Counted from the first letter of the stretch, positions 1 through 10,069 are shown. The stretch is DNA of 64,000 nucleotides from Thioalkalivibrio nitratireducens DSM 14787 (GCF_000321415.2 NC_019902.2:1860001-1924000), one strand, 5' to 3'. A program made the numbers and translations. Notes: a model not told the origin generated them from the letters alone.

Positions 1-246
1 TCATCGCAGGGATCCCGGTCAGGTCTCGCTCGGGCGGGGCGAATAACACCACCCGCGTGTTGCAAAACAACTATAGGACAGTTGGAAATCCCTCAGGAAG
101 GCGATATCTCCTTTGGGAAGTGGTTCCGGCCGCGAGAAAGGCTCGTCGCGGTTCGCTCGCACGCCCCAAAACACGATTTGCCGGGGCTGCCGGCGTCTCT
201 ACGAGGCGCCGCGACACGAACGTCGGATCCTTTGGCGTTCTTTCCC

Positions 247-283
247 AGCCCTCGGGCGTGAGGCACCCCGAAGGATGAAAACG
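247..283 (-). repeat. 37-bp dispersed repeat, copy A1
   Basis: On the minus strand this reads as a 37-base sequence that matches 62331-62367 (plus strand) at 35 of 37 positions. It abuts the degenerate CACGGAA-type element at 285-359, and the 62.3 kb copy has the same neighbour. The two copies sit near opposite ends of the window in opposite orientation. It is intergenic. Confidence 0.75.
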
Positions 284-284
284 G

Positions 285-359
285 GCCACGCCAGCACAGA
301 AAAATACCCAAGACGTTGCATTTCGGTTATTTTCCGTGTTGTCCGCGTCCTTCCGTGAC
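285..359. repeat. CACGGAA-type intergenic repeat, decayed copy
   Basis: It is bounded by GCCACG at 285-290 and TTCCGTGAC at 351-359, with an inner TTCCGTG at 332-338. It resembles the better preserved elements at 24901-24978 and 54422-54500 but the left half has lost most of its CACGGAA units. It is interpreted as an old copy of the same family. Confidence 0.5.
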
Positions 360-507
360 TGTCATTTCACACCAAAGGTCCGGGGTGGGACCGACTGGCA
401 GAGGAGCCCCGATCACAAGAACCTGCGATCGCAGCCGGACACCCCGATGTTGCGCCGGGAACGACGAAGCGCCCGGGCCCACAGTGCGTGAAGCGGCGGG
501 GTTCGCT

Positions 508-1404
508 TCAGCGTTCGGGAATACAGTAGCGGGCGAGGATGGTGGAATCGTCGTAGGCGTGACCGTGTTCCAGCGCGCGCGCCAGCGCGGCCCGGACGCG
601 TTCGGCCCCACTCAGGTCGAGGCCCAGGCTTGCAGCGGTGTTGGCGACGATGCCCATGTCCTTTGCATGCAGGTGTGCCATGAACCCCGGCACAAAGTCG
701 TCGTCCAGCAGGCGCTGGCCGTGCATCTGCAATACCTTCGAGTTCGCCAGGCCGCCGAGCAGCGCCTCGCGCACACGCGCCGGATCGACGCCGGCGGCTT
801 CGGCAAGTGCGAAGGCCTCGCCGATCGCGACCAGGGTCTCGCCCACGATCAACTGGTTGCAGGCCTTCGCGATCTGGCCGGCACCGCTGTCGCCCACGCG
901 GGTCAGCGTGCGCCCGACCCGTTCCAGCAACGGGCCGATGCGGTCGATGTCGGCCTCGGGACCGCCGAGCATCAGCGTCAGCGTACCCTCGATCGCGCCG
1001 CGCTCACCGCCGGAAACCGGGGCATCGATGAAGGTCACGCCGGCCTCCCGGGCCTTTTCGGCAATGTGCCGGGCCCGCATCGGGTCGATCGTGCTGTGAT
1101 CGACGACGATCAGCCCGGACCGCGCGTTCGCGACGATGCCGCCCTCGTCGAGCATCAGCCCTTCCACGTCCGGGGTATCGGAAACGTTCAGGAACAGCAC
1201 GCGCACGGTACGGACCAGGCTCGCAAGGCTCTCCTCGGGCACGGCACCATCGCCCACCAGGCGCTGCGCCTGCTCGAGTCGCCGCGCCCACACGTGTACC
1301 GGAACGCCGGCGCGCAGCAGGTTGCGCACCATCGGCGCGCCCATGATGCCCAGGCCGACGTAGCCGACGGGCAGAAGATCGTCCGAAACCTTCGGGCTGG
1401 CCAT
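508..1404 (-). CDS. NAD(P)-dependent 3-hydroxyisobutyrate dehydrogenase family oxidoreductase
   Basis: This 298-residue protein belongs to the beta-hydroxyacid dehydrogenase family (3-hydroxyisobutyrate dehydrogenase, tartronate semialdehyde reductase, GLYR1-like). Its N-terminal Rossmann motif is GLGIMG at about residues 17-22. The substrate-site motif DAPVSGG lies mid-protein, and AKACNQ near residue 176 carries the family's catalytic lysine. An upstream in-frame start exists at 1437, but the ATG at 1404 has AGGAGG (1412-1417, minus strand) seven bases upstream and begins just before the Rossmann fold, so 1404 is preferred. Family members share the fold but differ in substrate, and nothing nearby (a GTPase pair upstream) points to one. 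The enzyme class is secure; the substrate is not. Confidence 0.9.
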   Translation of the reverse strand: MASPKVSDDLLPVGYVGLGIMGAPMVRNLLRAGVPVHVWARRLEQAQRLVGDGAVPEESLASLVRTVRVLFLNVSDTPDVEGLMLDEGGIVANARSGLIVVDHSTIDPMRARHIAEKAREAGVTFIDAPVSGGERGAIEGTLTLMLGGPEADIDRIGPLLERVGRTLTRVGDSGAGQIAKACNQLIVGETLVAIGEAFALAEAAGVDPARVREALLGGLANSKVLQMHGQRLLDDDFVPGFMAHLHAKDMGIVANTAASLGLDLSGAERVRAALARALEHGHAYDDSTILARYCIPER

Positions 1405-1605
1405 CGTTGCGCCTCCTGTGATGGGCTGGAGAATCATTGTACTGCCCCCATCCAGGCCCTGCAGCGCCGCGGGTGGCGGGACGCGGGCAGCATATCTAAC
1501 TGGCTACGGGTGGCAAAACCGCCTGGAGTGGTGCCGGCGTTGGGATGGTGACCGCAGCATCACGCTCGGGAGTGGGTGTCGTGCCTGCGGTGCCTGCGGC
1601 ACAAC

Positions 1606-3165
1606 CTACGAGGCGGGCGGTCGGTGGGTGGCGAGCCGCGTCAGCAGACGGCCAGCGTTGGCCGCCTGGTCCAGGATCTTCTTCCAGTCGCGCTGGCCGG
1701 CGCGGAGATGGAGACGCTGCAGGCGCGAGTGACCGGCATGCACCAAGCGCTCCTGCAGCACCGCCCACAGCAAATCGGCGTTGTAGGCTTCCGCCGGTGT
1801 ATCGACGCGCATCGGCACGATATCGCCCGGTTCCACGCCGAGATCGTCTCCGATCGCGAGTAGCGCTTCCCGGATCGAACCCGCCTTGGCCCCCGCCGGG
1901 CGTTCCAGGTCGTAGGGCGGCGACCACTCGCGCGCCGGGCTCAGCCGGTCGATGTGGCTGGCCACGATCAGCACCGGCGGAAGGCTGCGCTCCGGGTGCT
2001 GGGCGAAGTGGCCACGGATCGCGTCCAGGCCGGCGCGGTCCAGCGCCCGGTCGGCGCGGTGCGCGGCCACTACCCAGACGATCAGGTCACACGCGAATGC
2101 CTGTTCGGCGAGGTCGGCAAGATCGGTGCCGGGGCCGACCCCCGGGGTGTCGATCAGTTGGAACTCGCCGGCGCCGGGGCGCTGCAGCCGGTAACCCAAG
2201 GCCTCGGCGGTTCCCGGCAGCACATCCGCGGGCGCGGCCACTTCGCCAAGCAGCACGTTGATCAGGCTCGACTTGCCGGACTGCGACTGACCGGCCACCA
2301 GCAGCCGCAGCGCCCCCGGCATCGCTCCGTCCGCGACCGTATCGAGTCCGGTATCGGCGGCCGCCAGTTCCTGCAACTGCCGCGCGTCGGCCCGCAGCCG
2401 CCCGGAATAGAGTTCGATCGCGGCCTTTCCCACTTCCTCCACCCAGATGCGCGTGCCCCGGCCGCGCAACCACGCGCCGGCCTCGCCCAGCGCCGCGCGC
2501 AAGACCCGGTCGCGCGTCTCCGCCAGCACGGCCGAGAACGGGTCGACGGTCCGGGCCACGCGCCAGATCCGGTTCAGATAGCGGGCGACGCGCGCGCCCT
2601 TCAGCGCCAGCTGGCGATGCTCCCAGAGTTGCACCACCTGCCCCACGCGCACCATATGTGCCGCGGGAACGCTGTCCAGCGTCACCCGGCGCAACCGGGC
2701 CGCGATGCGCTCGCTCAGCAACAGGGCCTCGGGCACGGTGAAATTCCAGATCGGCCGCGGATCGTCGGGATGGTAGTGGGCGGCCACGCGTTCGATCGTC
2801 TCGCGCGCAAGCTGAAGCATGCGTTCGCGGTCGTTGATCGACTCGGGCCCGGCGCCGGCCGCCACTTCCTGCACCGAGCGCCACGCCGCCCGATCCCGTG
2901 GGGTCCAGTCCGGTTCGGGGGGCGAATCCGTCGCGGGCGCCGCGGTCTGCGCTTCCGATCCCGGCTCCGCCGGCTGCAGCTGGCGCAGCAGCAGGTGCGC
3001 CGCCAGCCCCAGCAGCGCCGCAACCCCCAGCCAGTACAGCAGCCAGCCCTGCTGAAACAGCCAGAACATGCCCAGCGGAATCAGGGCCAGGAACGGCAGC
3101 ACGAACAGCACCAGCATCGCCAGCCCGAACCAGACCCGATGCCGACGCATCCACGCCGTCTTCAT
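1606..3165 (-). CDS. Membrane-anchored GTPase (YeeP/Era-like G domain)
   Basis: The product has 519 residues. Two hydrophobic segments at about residues 11-36 and 41-60 anchor it in the inner membrane, followed by a Pro/Ala-rich linker, a helical middle region, and a G domain from about residue 285. G-domain motifs are the P-loop GQSQSGKS (292-299), DTPG (339-342) and SHID (403-406) in the place of the usual NKxD, so guanine recognition may be atypical. The frame is open much further upstream, but ATG at 3165 overlaps the stop of the preceding GTPase gene (ATGA, 3162-3165) and directly precedes the membrane segments. The overlap indicates translational coupling, so the two GTPases probably act together. 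No specific cellular role can be assigned. Confidence 0.8.
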   Translation of the reverse strand: MKTAWMRRHRVWFGLAMLVLFVLPFLALIPLGMFWLFQQGWLLYWLGVAALLGLAAHLLLRQLQPAEPGSEAQTAAPATDSPPEPDWTPRDRAAWRSVQEVAAGAGPESINDRERMLQLARETIERVAAHYHPDDPRPIWNFTVPEALLLSERIAARLRRVTLDSVPAAHMVRVGQVVQLWEHRQLALKGARVARYLNRIWRVARTVDPFSAVLAETRDRVLRAALGEAGAWLRGRGTRIWVEEVGKAAIELYSGRLRADARQLQELAAADTGLDTVADGAMPGALRLLVAGQSQSGKSSLINVLLGEVAAPADVLPGTAEALGYRLQRPGAGEFQLIDTPGVGPGTDLADLAEQAFACDLIVWVVAAHRADRALDRAGLDAIRGHFAQHPERSLPPVLIVASHIDRLSPAREWSPPYDLERPAGAKAGSIREALLAIGDDLGVEPGDIVPMRVDTPAEAYNADLLWAVLQERLVHAGHSRLQRLHLRAGQRDWKKILDQAANAGRLLTRLATHRPPAS

Positions 3166-4382
3166 ATATGCCCCCGGCCGGCCAATGGCGACGCACCGCC
3201 GTTCTGGCGGAACATCCGGTACGCCTCCTTCAGGGCGCCCTGGTAGGTGCGCGCGACCCCGTCGGGATCCGGCTGGCCGATCCATACCTGTTCCAGATAC
3301 TGGCAGGCCGCTCGACCCAGCGCGTAGGTGACCGCGGCACTGGCCGCACCCGCGGCGACTGCTCCCGCGGTCTGGCCATAGACCGGAACCAGCTTGCCAA
3401 TCTGCCGGGCCGTGAACGTTGCGCCGGCGAACAAAAGCGCACCCGAACCCAGCGACCCGAGGAACTCGTAGAGGGTGCGCCGATCCCACTCCAGCCCGTA
3501 CAGCGACGCCAGGCTGTGCAGCATCTTCCCCTGCAGGGTCGGCACCGTCACCAGACCGACCACCGGCACCAGGTCGGTGATCCCGGCCGCGGTCGCGTAG
3601 CCGAGCAGATGGGGATGGACCTGTCCCATGCGCGAAGCGCGAGCGGCCGCAGCCAGTTCGCGGAGCATCCCCGCGCGCGCCTGCGCACAGACACGGTCCA
3701 GCGCCGCGACCAGCGCGCCCAGCCCGTACTCCGGATCGGTGAACCCCTCCTCCGGCCGGGTCAGGTCCACCGGCACCGCCACGAACTCGCCCTGACCCGG
3801 CAGGTCTGCGAAGGCGGCTGCCTGTGTCTGCAGGGCCCGGCGCAGGTTCTCGAGCGCCGGGTCGGTGGTCAGCGCCGCATACGGCGGATGGTCGCGCCCG
3901 TCCGGATAGCCGTCGTGCAGGCGGGTCTGCACCAGGATCACCGGCCAGTCCGGGTGCTCGCGCCGGACCCGGTGCAGAACCTCGAGGATCGCGGACTGCT
4001 CCGGTTCCATCGCGCGCACCACCGCCAGCACCGCATGGGCCCGGCGCGCGACCAACTCCAGATCCTCGGCCGGATCGTAGTCCACTTCACCCAGGCCCCG
4101 GGTATCGAGAAAGCGCACGATCGGAACGTCCTCGGGAAAGTCGTAGACGCGCGAACGCGCGGTACAGGGCCGGAATCCGAGACCGATCCCGGCATCCGGA
4201 TGCCCGGTGACCGCGCGGATGATCGAAGTCTTGCCGGACTGCACCTTGCCCAACAGCCACAGCACCGGGGCCTGCTCGCGGGCACGCGCGGCGATCTCGG
4301 CATCGATCGCCGGTACCGGTTCCGGCCGCAGCACAGCGTCCCGAAACGCCTTCCAGTCCCAGTTGGGCAATTTCCACTGCAT
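3162..4382 (-). CDS. GTPase with C-terminal DUF697-like membrane region
   Basis: The product has about 406 residues from ATG 4382. The P-loop GKVQSGKT lies at residues 45-52 and the switch-II motif DTRGLGE near residue 93. Further on there is a C-terminal hydrophobic, Gly/Ala-rich region like the DUF697/YcjF family, which associates with the inner membrane. The start is uncertain: ATG 4382 gives the N-terminus MQWKLPNW, whereas an upstream ATG at 4439 adds 19 Arg-rich residues and has no Shine-Dalgarno sequence. The extension would also cover the 14-bp direct repeat at 4414-4427 that flanks the neighbouring island, which argues for 4382. The gene overlaps the next GTPase by four bases. The family role (often stress linked) is not established. 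Confidence 0.78.
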   Translation of the reverse strand: MQWKLPNWDWKAFRDAVLRPEPVPAIDAEIAARAREQAPVLWLLGKVQSGKTSIIRAVTGHPDAGIGLGFRPCTARSRVYDFPEDVPIVRFLDTRGLGEVDYDPAEDLELVARRAHAVLAVVRAMEPEQSAILEVLHRVRREHPDWPVILVQTRLHDGYPDGRDHPPYAALTTDPALENLRRALQTQAAAFADLPGQGEFVAVPVDLTRPEEGFTDPEYGLGALVAALDRVCAQARAGMLRELAAAARASRMGQVHPHLLGYATAAGITDLVPVVGLVTVPTLQGKMLHSLASLYGLEWDRRTLYEFLGSLGSGALLFAGATFTARQIGKLVPVYGQTAGAVAAGAASAAVTYALGRAACQYLEQVWIGQPDPDGVARTYQGALKEAYRMFRQNGGASPLAGRGHI

Positions 4383-4413
4383 CGACTTATCCGGCCGGCG
4401 GCCCCTCCCATGG

Positions 4414-4427
4414 TGTAGCCGCCGAAC
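4414..4427 (+). repeat. 14-bp direct repeat, left border of the defence island
   Basis: TGTAGCCGCCGAAC here is identical to 17864-17877 in the same orientation. Both copies are preceded by CCAT within a few bases. They lie just outside the two ends of the hsdM-to-YgjP operon, so they could be an attachment-site or target-site duplication. No integrase gene is seen in the window. Confidence 0.5.
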
Positions 4428-4523
4428 GCTGAAGCTCATCGGCGGCCATAAAGCACAGTGGAATTGCCGTTTGGCGTAGCGCCTTGTTGGGCCTCGAGTG
4501 TTCTACGGACCGAAGAACAGCGT

Positions 4524-5234
4524 TCACCAATTCTCAGCGCCCAGTGGCAGTTCATTAAGCTCATTTCGCGCCTCGCGCCAGACTGGATAATGCTCATTCA
4601 GCAGCGCGATGAAGCGTTCGTTATGAGTAGGCTCGATCAAGTGCAGCATTTCATGCACAACGATATATTCGAGCAAGTCCTTGGGCTTTCTCACGAGTTC
4701 GGTATTGAGCCGAATATGACCGGCACTCGGGTTGCAGCTTCCCCACTTGGTTTTCATGCGCTGCAGGAAATACCCGGCCACCGACACGCCCAGCTTGCGC
4801 TCCCACTTGTCGATCACGGGCGGTACGGCTTCGTGCAGGAGCTGCCGTTGCCAGGCACGCATGATCTCTGCGCGTTTGACCAGGTCGGCACCGGGCCGGA
4901 CGGTCAGGATGATGCGTTTGTGATCCAACTTGACGCCGGGGCGCGCCTTTCGCTCTTCCACCGAGAGAAGATAGCGACGGCCCCACAGGTAGTGGCTTTC
5001 CCGCTCGACAAATAGCCGAGGCGTTTCCCGCGCCTGGTTTTCCAGTTTCGCCTGCTGATCACGAATCCATCCCAGCTTGGCAATGGCATAGGCGCGGGCC
5101 ACCTCGAGGCGGGTTTCACTCGGAGCCACCAGGGTCACCCGACCGTCCGGCGGGTGTACGGACAGATGCACGTTCCGCACGGGCTTGCGAGTCACTTCAA
5201 TGGCAATCTCGCCCAGGGTGATCGTTTCGGTCAT
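4524..5234 (-). CDS. YgjP-like M48-type metallopeptidase (DUF45/SprT-like)
   Basis: The product has 236 residues. The zinc-binding helix HEMLH lies at about residues 194-198, with a further histidine about six residues later (EPTH). Upstream, the conserved segment TKWGSCNP is typical of the YgjP/DUF45 family of predicted zinc metallopeptidases. Its ATG at 5234 overlaps the hsdR stop by four bases (ATGA), so it is the last cistron of the type I RM operon. Family members are frequently found next to hsdR. Whether it processes the restriction enzyme (as ClpXP does in Escherichia coli) or has another target is unknown; that idea is inference from position only. Confidence 0.88.
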   Translation of the reverse strand: MTETITLGEIAIEVTRKPVRNVHLSVHPPDGRVTLVAPSETRLEVARAYAIAKLGWIRDQQAKLENQARETPRLFVERESHYLWGRRYLLSVEERKARPGVKLDHKRIILTVRPGADLVKRAEIMRAWQRQLLHEAVPPVIDKWERKLGVSVAGYFLQRMKTKWGSCNPSAGHIRLNTELVRKPKDLLEYIVVHEMLHLIEPTHNERFIALLNEHYPVWREARNELNELPLGAENW

Positions 5235-8200
5235 GGGTAGCCCGCCTGATTCCGGATCAGCTCGAACACGGCTTGGGTGGCCTGCCGGTTTCGCCCGAGG
5301 ATCGGGAACAGCGCATTGAGCACCTGCCGCTCGCGCGCATCGTCGCCACGCCAGCCGGCCGGAGCCTCTTCGCGCATGGCGCGGTCGATCGCCAGCGCCA
5401 TCTTCAGAGGCTGTCGTTCCTCGTCCGGGGACAGCTCACGCACCTCACTGACCGGGCGCGATTCGGCCAGGATGCCCGGTAGATTGTTATAGATCACCTG
5501 GGCCTCGCGCCGGCCGGCCAGTTCGGGCGGCATATCCTCACCGCTCTGCCCCTGCGCCATCTTCTTGACCAGCGCCTCGGCCCGCTCCAGGAACTGCTTG
5601 TAGGACGCTGTCTCCTTGCGCCAGTCCGTAATCAGATCATCGAGTAGCTTGGAGAGCTGTTCATAGAATCGCGGATCGGTGAGTTGGTTGCGGATGATGG
5701 TCTTACGGACGTTGTTGATGATGCCTTCAGCGACAGCATTTTTCGACAGTTTTCCCTTCTGGTTGAGTTTCCTGGCGATCGCATCGTGAATGCCGGTTTC
5801 GACGATCAATTCCACCAGGGAGTAGCTGTCCACCGCGCCCAAATTGCTGGCCGGGTCGGCCTGGATATAGGTATTGATGAGGTGGCGCATGTCCGCCTCG
5901 TAGGGCTTGACATCCAGCTCCTCACCCGAGTGGCGCTTGATCGCCGCACGCACCTCGCTGAAGAAGGCCACCTCGTCCTGCAGATCGGCGATCTCGCCCG
6001 CCGTGTAGCCGGCAGCCTCCAGCTCTTGGGCGATGGCGGAAAACGCCCGCACAAAGCTGGCCACCGCCTTGTAAAACGACACCCGCAGCACCTCGGTATC
6101 GTCCAGCGCCTCCGGCACACCCGCATCCCCACAGAAATAGTGCAGATAGTGCTCGACCTCGCGCGGCGGCGGCACCGGCTCGCAGAGGTATTTGAGTGCC
6201 TCGCGGGTGGTGTCGAGTTTCTTGCGGCCTTCCTTCAGCCAGTCCTTGAGTTCGACATTGTTCTCGGCCGCACCGCCGTCATCCAGATCCAGCTCGTCGG
6301 AGCTGTAGACCGCGATGGCCTGCTGCACATCGCCGAAAAGCTGCTTGAAATCGACGATATGGCCGTAATCCTTGTCGTCGCCGTCGAGCCGGTTGGTGCG
6401 GCAGATGGCCTGGAACAGGTTGTGATCGCGCAGCTCGTTGTCCAGGTAGATGTAGCTGCACGAGGGCGCATCGAAGCCGGTCAGCAGCTTGCTCACCACG
6501 ATCAGAAGCTTGGTGTTGGCCGGCTCCTCGATGAAGCGCCGCTTCATCTCGGTCTCGTACTGCACGGTGCTCTGACCGTCCTCCAACACATACTGCTTGT
6601 AGGTGTCGAACTTGTAGCGTTCGTCGCTGCTGGCCGACTCGCGGGAAATGGCGTTGTAGTTGGGCTCGAAGGAGGTGATGACGCCGCAGTGCGGGCCGAA
6701 TGAGGTGTTCTGGAAAAGCCGGAAATAGTGGCAGGCATCGTAGATCGAGGCCGCCACCAGGATGGCCGTGCCGCGGTCATTGTTCAGGCGCGGCTTGAGG
6801 CTGAAGTCCTCGATGAGGTCGGCGACAATGCGCTGCTTGCGCTCGGCGGCGCTCATCAGCTCTTCTAGCGTCGCCCAGCGCTTGCGCAGCACCGCCTTCT
6901 GATAGTTGTTGAGGTTGCGGGTCTTCTGCTCGAACCAGTTGTCGATGGCTTGTTGCGAGGTCAGGCGCTGGGGCACATCGCGGGCTTCGTATTTCAAATC
7001 CAGCACCACGCCATCGGCCACCGCCTCCGGGAACTTGTAGGTGTGGATGTAGGTACCGAAGACCTCGCGGGTGGTCTGCTTGTCCTTGCGCAGCAGCGGC
7101 GTGCCGGTAAAGCCGATGAAGATCGCCTCACTCAGCCAGCGTTTCATCTGCCGGTTCATGGCCCCGCCCTGGGTGCGGTGGCACTCGTCCACGAACACAT
7201 GGAAGCGCCCGTGTACCGGAGGCGGATCCCCTTTGAGATCGCCCGGATCGAACTTGTGGACCAGCGCGCACAGCAGCCGGGGCGTGGTCGCGCCCAGCTT
7301 CTCCACGAACTGGGCGCGCGAGGTAATGCGCGGGGACGGATCATCCTCGCCCACCACCCCGGCATTGCGCATCACGCCGACAATCTGCTTGTCCAGCTCG
7401 TCGCGGTCGGTCACGACCAGAATGCGGGCGGCTGGGTCGTGTTCCATGATCCACTTGGCCAGCAGCACCATCAGAATGCTCTTGCCGCTGCCCTGGGTGT
7501 GCCAGATCACCCCGCCCTCGCGCTCGGCAATGCGCGCCTGAGCGGCCTTGACACCGAAATACTGGTGCGGCCGGGGCACTTTCTTCTGGCCGGAATCGAA
7601 GATCACGAAGTTGTGAATCAGATCCAGCAGCCGTGGCTTGCCGCACATCTGCACGAGCGGCCTGTCCAGCAACACGCCCGGCGAGGTTTCGCCGCCACCT
7701 TCCTCGTCCTTCCACTGCACGAAGAATTGCTCAGGCGTGCCGGTGGTGCCGTAGCGCAGGCCCTGGGCATCGCTGCCGGCCAGCAACAGTTGCACGGTGC
7801 TGAAGAAGCGTTCGTTGAAGATCGGTTCCTGGTTGGTAATGAGCTGGCGCACGCCGTCGGCCACCTCCACCGAACTGCGTTTGAGCTCGATCACCGCCAC
7901 CGCGATGCCGTTGAGATACAGCACCAGATCGGGCCGGCGCTCGTGCCCGCCCTTGAGCGTGACTTCCTCGGCCAGGGCAAAGTCATTGCGCTCGGGCCGT
8001 TCCCAGTCGATCAGATGCACATCCTCGTGCGGCTGCCCCGGAGAGAGCAGCACCTTCACCGGGTAGCGCAGCAGGTTGTAGCTGCGCAGATTGGCCTGGT
8101 AGAGCGTTACCCCGGTGACATCGGCGGCCGCCTCCAGCTTCTGCAGGGCTGCGGCGATATGCGCCTCGGAATAGCCTCGCTCGCGCAGATTGGCGCGCAA

Positions 8201-8347
8201 CAGCTCCGGCTCGATGGGCCGGTTGTTCTCACGCTGGTGCCAGTCGCCCAAGTGGCGATAACCCAGCCCACCTTCTGCCTCGGTGCGGGTGAACAGATCG
8301 ACCACGCGGTTCTGCGTCAGGCGTTCAGGGCGGGCTCGGCTCACCAT
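5231..8347 (-). CDS. hsdR: Type I restriction endonuclease subunit R
   Basis: At 1038 residues this is a full-length HsdR, the motor and nuclease subunit that translocates DNA and cleaves when the HsdM/HsdS complex finds unmodified sites. The N-terminal PD-(D/E)xK nuclease region is visible as RRPDLVLY with IELK at about residues 138-156. The superfamily 2 helicase Walker A motif GSGKS lies at 286-290 and motif II DECH at 387-390. A long helical C-terminal region (DUF3387-like) follows. All catalytic motifs look intact. It lies four bases after the AlbA_2 gene and overlaps the YgjP-like gene, and is separated from hsdM/hsdS by four inserted genes. Confidence 0.95.
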   Translation of the reverse strand: MVSRARPERLTQNRVVDLFTRTEAEGGLGYRHLGDWHQRENNRPIEPELLRANLRERGYSEAHIAAALQKLEAAADVTGVTLYQANLRSYNLLRYPVKVLLSPGQPHEDVHLIDWERPERNDFALAEEVTLKGGHERRPDLVLYLNGIAVAVIELKRSSVEVADGVRQLITNQEPIFNERFFSTVQLLLAGSDAQGLRYGTTGTPEQFFVQWKDEEGGGETSPGVLLDRPLVQMCGKPRLLDLIHNFVIFDSGQKKVPRPHQYFGVKAAQARIAEREGGVIWHTQGSGKSILMVLLAKWIMEHDPAARILVVTDRDELDKQIVGVMRNAGVVGEDDPSPRITSRAQFVEKLGATTPRLLCALVHKFDPGDLKGDPPPVHGRFHVFVDECHRTQGGAMNRQMKRWLSEAIFIGFTGTPLLRKDKQTTREVFGTYIHTYKFPEAVADGVVLDLKYEARDVPQRLTSQQAIDNWFEQKTRNLNNYQKAVLRKRWATLEELMSAAERKQRIVADLIEDFSLKPRLNNDRGTAILVAASIYDACHYFRLFQNTSFGPHCGVITSFEPNYNAISRESASSDERYKFDTYKQYVLEDGQSTVQYETEMKRRFIEEPANTKLLIVVSKLLTGFDAPSCSYIYLDNELRDHNLFQAICRTNRLDGDDKDYGHIVDFKQLFGDVQQAIAVYSSDELDLDDGGAAENNVELKDWLKEGRKKLDTTREALKYLCEPVPPPREVEHYLHYFCGDAGVPEALDDTEVLRVSFYKAVASFVRAFSAIAQELEAAGYTAGEIADLQDEVAFFSEVRAAIKRHSGEELDVKPYEADMRHLINTYIQADPASNLGAVDSYSLVELIVETGIHDAIARKLNQKGKLSKNAVAEGIINNVRKTIIRNQLTDPRFYEQLSKLLDDLITDWRKETASYKQFLERAEALVKKMAQGQSGEDMPPELAGRREAQVIYNNLPGILAESRPVSEVRELSPDEERQPLKMALAIDRAMREEAPAGWRGDDARERQVLNALFPILGRNRQATQAVFELIRNQAGYP

Positions 8348-8351
8348 GCGG

Positions 8352-9845
8352 CTACTCCTTCTTGTCCTGGCTGGCTTTCAGTAGCACCTTGCCCAAAGCG
8401 GTTAGACGATACTTCTGTCGGCTGCTACGAGGTTTGTCCGGAATCGTCATTTCGATAACACCAGTGTCCAGGGCGGGACGCAGATAGGCTTCCCGGAAGT
8501 GGTCCTCGTGCTTCAGCTCCAGGGCCGCCTGTAACTCAGATCGCTTCATCTCGCCCTGAATGGCTCTAGCCAACCGTTCCACTTCCCCGGTGACTTCCCC
8601 GGTGACTTCCCCGGTGACTTCCCCGGTGACTTGGTCGGTGACTTGGTCGGTGACTGGTGTGGCCTTACGGTCAGTCACTTCTTCGGTCCACTCCGCCTCA
8701 GGCCGCCAGATCACGGCGCTGAACTGATTGCCTGCCGGATCATCCACCAGATCGATCTGCGGCCAGGCTTCCAGGGCGCGGGGGATGCCGCTGCCCATGC
8801 CACGATACGGCAGGATATGGCTGGCGTGTTCGGTGAGCGTGGGATTGCGCCGAATCGTTCTGCCCCGGCGAATATCCTCCGGGCTAAGGCTATCCGGCAA
8901 ATTGCCGGGGCTGACAATCTCCACCCGGTCGGCAAACACCATGACGCGGACCGAGGCGCTGGTGAAATAGTCCCGGTGGATAAGCGCGTTCACCAGCAGT
9001 TCTTCCAGCGCTATTTCGGGGATTTCCAGCTCCCCCGGCGTGTTGAAACCGCGCCCGCGCTGCACATGGTGTAAATTGCGCTTGATAAAAGCGAAGGCAC
9101 CCCGGAACTGCTCCAGCAGGGTGCCCTTGATGTCTTCGCTGTCCAGATAGCGGGTGTCGTGTAGCACCTTGCCAGGAAACGCCACGGCCTTCACCTCGAA
9201 GGCAGGACGCCAGCGCTGGGGGTTGCGGCCGAACAGCATCAGTCCGGTCAGGTTCAGGTCCTTCCCATCGCCCAGGCCCAGGTTCTGCAACAACTGCTCC
9301 CGAGTCAGGCCGGAAAACTCGCTGCTCGCCCCATAGCGCCGATCAAAGTAGGCACTGAACGCCTTATCGTCGATATCGTCCGTCGAGGTGCCCGCCACCG
9401 GCACCACATCGGCATAGACCAGCGCGGCGCGCTGGAACATCCGCTGCATCTCCTCGCGAGAGGTCACATGGCGCTTATCCGCACCCTGCTTGACCCAGAT
9501 GCGGCCCTGATTGTCCAGATAAGGCTTGGCCAGCCCGTCGGGCACCTCCACCACCATGACGATACCCTGATCCGTCTGCACGTTCTCGGTCAGCGGATGC
9601 ACCGGCGGGCGCACATGCTGTGAGGCCGCATTGCCCAATAGCTGGTTCAACCGCCGAATATCGGCGGCGTTCAACCCCGCGATGCTGCCATCGTCATTGA
9701 AGCCCAGAAACAGCCAGCCACCGCCGCTGTTGGCAAAAGCAGCCAATTCGGCGGCGAGGCCATCGGCATTGGTGGCATTGCGCTTGAACTGGTGGCGGCT
9801 GTCTTCACCACGAGCCGCGATCTCCAGGAGTTCCACCAGGTTCAT
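8352..9845 (-). CDS. AlbA_2 (Schlafen-like) ATP-binding protein with VTGE/VTDQ tandem repeat
   Basis: This 497-residue protein has an N-terminal AlbA_2/Schlafen AAA_4 domain ([10 protein letters not shown], then [13 protein letters not shown], residues about 14-55). A middle GHKL-type ATPase region (HATPase_c_4) is visible as NALIHRDY and, later, RGMGSGI. A repeated linker of VTDQ and VTGE tetrapeptides is encoded by six 12-bp DNA units (8581-8652), and a short winged-helix-like C-terminus follows. Such proteins are often annotated as putative transcriptional regulators and commonly sit in type I RM loci. Its ATG overlaps the truncated DUF1016 gene by four bases. Function in the island is unknown; a regulatory or effector role is inference. 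Confidence 0.85.
   Translation of the reverse strand: MNLVELLEIAARGEDSRHQFKRNATNADGLAAELAAFANSGGGWLFLGFNDDGSIAGLNAADIRRLNQLLGNAASQHVRPPVHPLTENVQTDQGIVMVVEVPDGLAKPYLDNQGRIWVKQGADKRHVTSREEMQRMFQRAALVYADVVPVAGTSTDDIDDKAFSAYFDRRYGASSEFSGLTREQLLQNLGLGDGKDLNLTGLMLFGRNPQRWRPAFEVKAVAFPGKVLHDTRYLDSEDIKGTLLEQFRGAFAFIKRNLHHVQRGRGFNTPGELEIPEIALEELLVNALIHRDYFTSASVRVMVFADRVEIVSPGNLPDSLSPEDIRRGRTIRRNPTLTEHASHILPYRGMGSGIPRALEAWPQIDLVDDPAGNQFSAVIWRPEAEWTEEVTDRKATPVTDQVTDQVTGEVTGEVTGEVTGEVERLARAIQGEMKRSELQAALELKHEDHFREAYLRPALDTGVIEMTIPDKPRSSRQKYRLTALGKVLLKASQDKKE
8581..8652 (-). repeat. 12-bp in-frame tandem repeat (6 units)
   Basis: On the plus strand four perfect units of ACTTCCCCGGTG (8581-8628) are followed by two units of ACTTGGTCGGTG (8629-8652). 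They encode VTGE and VTDQ tetrapeptides in the AlbA_2 protein. Because the unit is a multiple of three, slippage would change linker length without a frameshift. Confidence 0.95.
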
Positions 9846-10069
9846 GCCTTGTCTTCCTCGCCTGCTGCCGCGCCGATTCGCGCCCGTGCATTCTCGACGG
9901 ATTGGTGCAAACGGGCCTGCAGCACTTCCCGGTTGATGCGGTTACCCACTTGCCAGTAGAACAGCGTCAGCTCGGCATTGACCGCCACCGCCGCCCGCTG
10001 GCGGGCGGCGTCGATCAGCTGGCGCAGGTCGGCGACCAGCGCCGGGTCTGTGGCGGGTGTCCGGCTCAC
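9842..10069 (-). CDS. Truncated DUF1016 (YhcG N-terminal) protein
   Basis: The product has 75 residues. Its first roughly 50 residues (LRQLIDAARQR, AELTLFYWQVG, then INREVLQ) match the start of the DUF1016/YhcG N-terminal domain. Full YhcG-type proteins run to about 350 residues and end in a PD-(D/E)xK nuclease domain; here the similarity stops after INREVLQ and an unrelated 24-residue Ala/Arg-rich tail follows. The stop overlaps the downstream AlbA_2 ATG (ATGA) and its own ATG overlaps the upstream AlbA_2 stop (ATGA), so it is cleanly embedded in the operon. It is either a degenerate remnant or a small protein kept as a DNA- or partner-binding module. Confidence 0.75.
   Translation of the reverse strand: MSRTPATDPALVADLRQLIDAARQRAAVAVNAELTLFYWQVGNRINREVLQARLHQSVENARARIGAAAGEEDKA

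Larger units (their letters stand above)
1..507. other. Non-coding stretch with decayed dispersed repeats
   Basis: I see no gene here; the short frames that cross it have no recognisable domain. It holds two adjacent repeat segments, 247-283 and 285-359, related to copies near 62.3 kb, 24.9 kb and 54.4 kb. It lies downstream of the minus-strand dehydrogenase gene that ends at 508. No clear terminator with a T-run was found. Confidence 0.6.

Noticed and set aside
57-358. Several overlapping short frames at the start of the window
   Set aside because: They read the decayed repeats in different frames, have no domain and no ribosome binding site.
1954-3246. Long plus-strand frames opposite the GTPase genes and similar antisense frames elsewhere
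   Set aside because: They are the long antisense frames usual in GC-rich coding DNA; the minus-strand frames carry the motifs.
8581-8652. 12-bp tandem repeats as a CRISPR array
   Set aside because: Units are contiguous, in frame, and have no spacers or cas genes.
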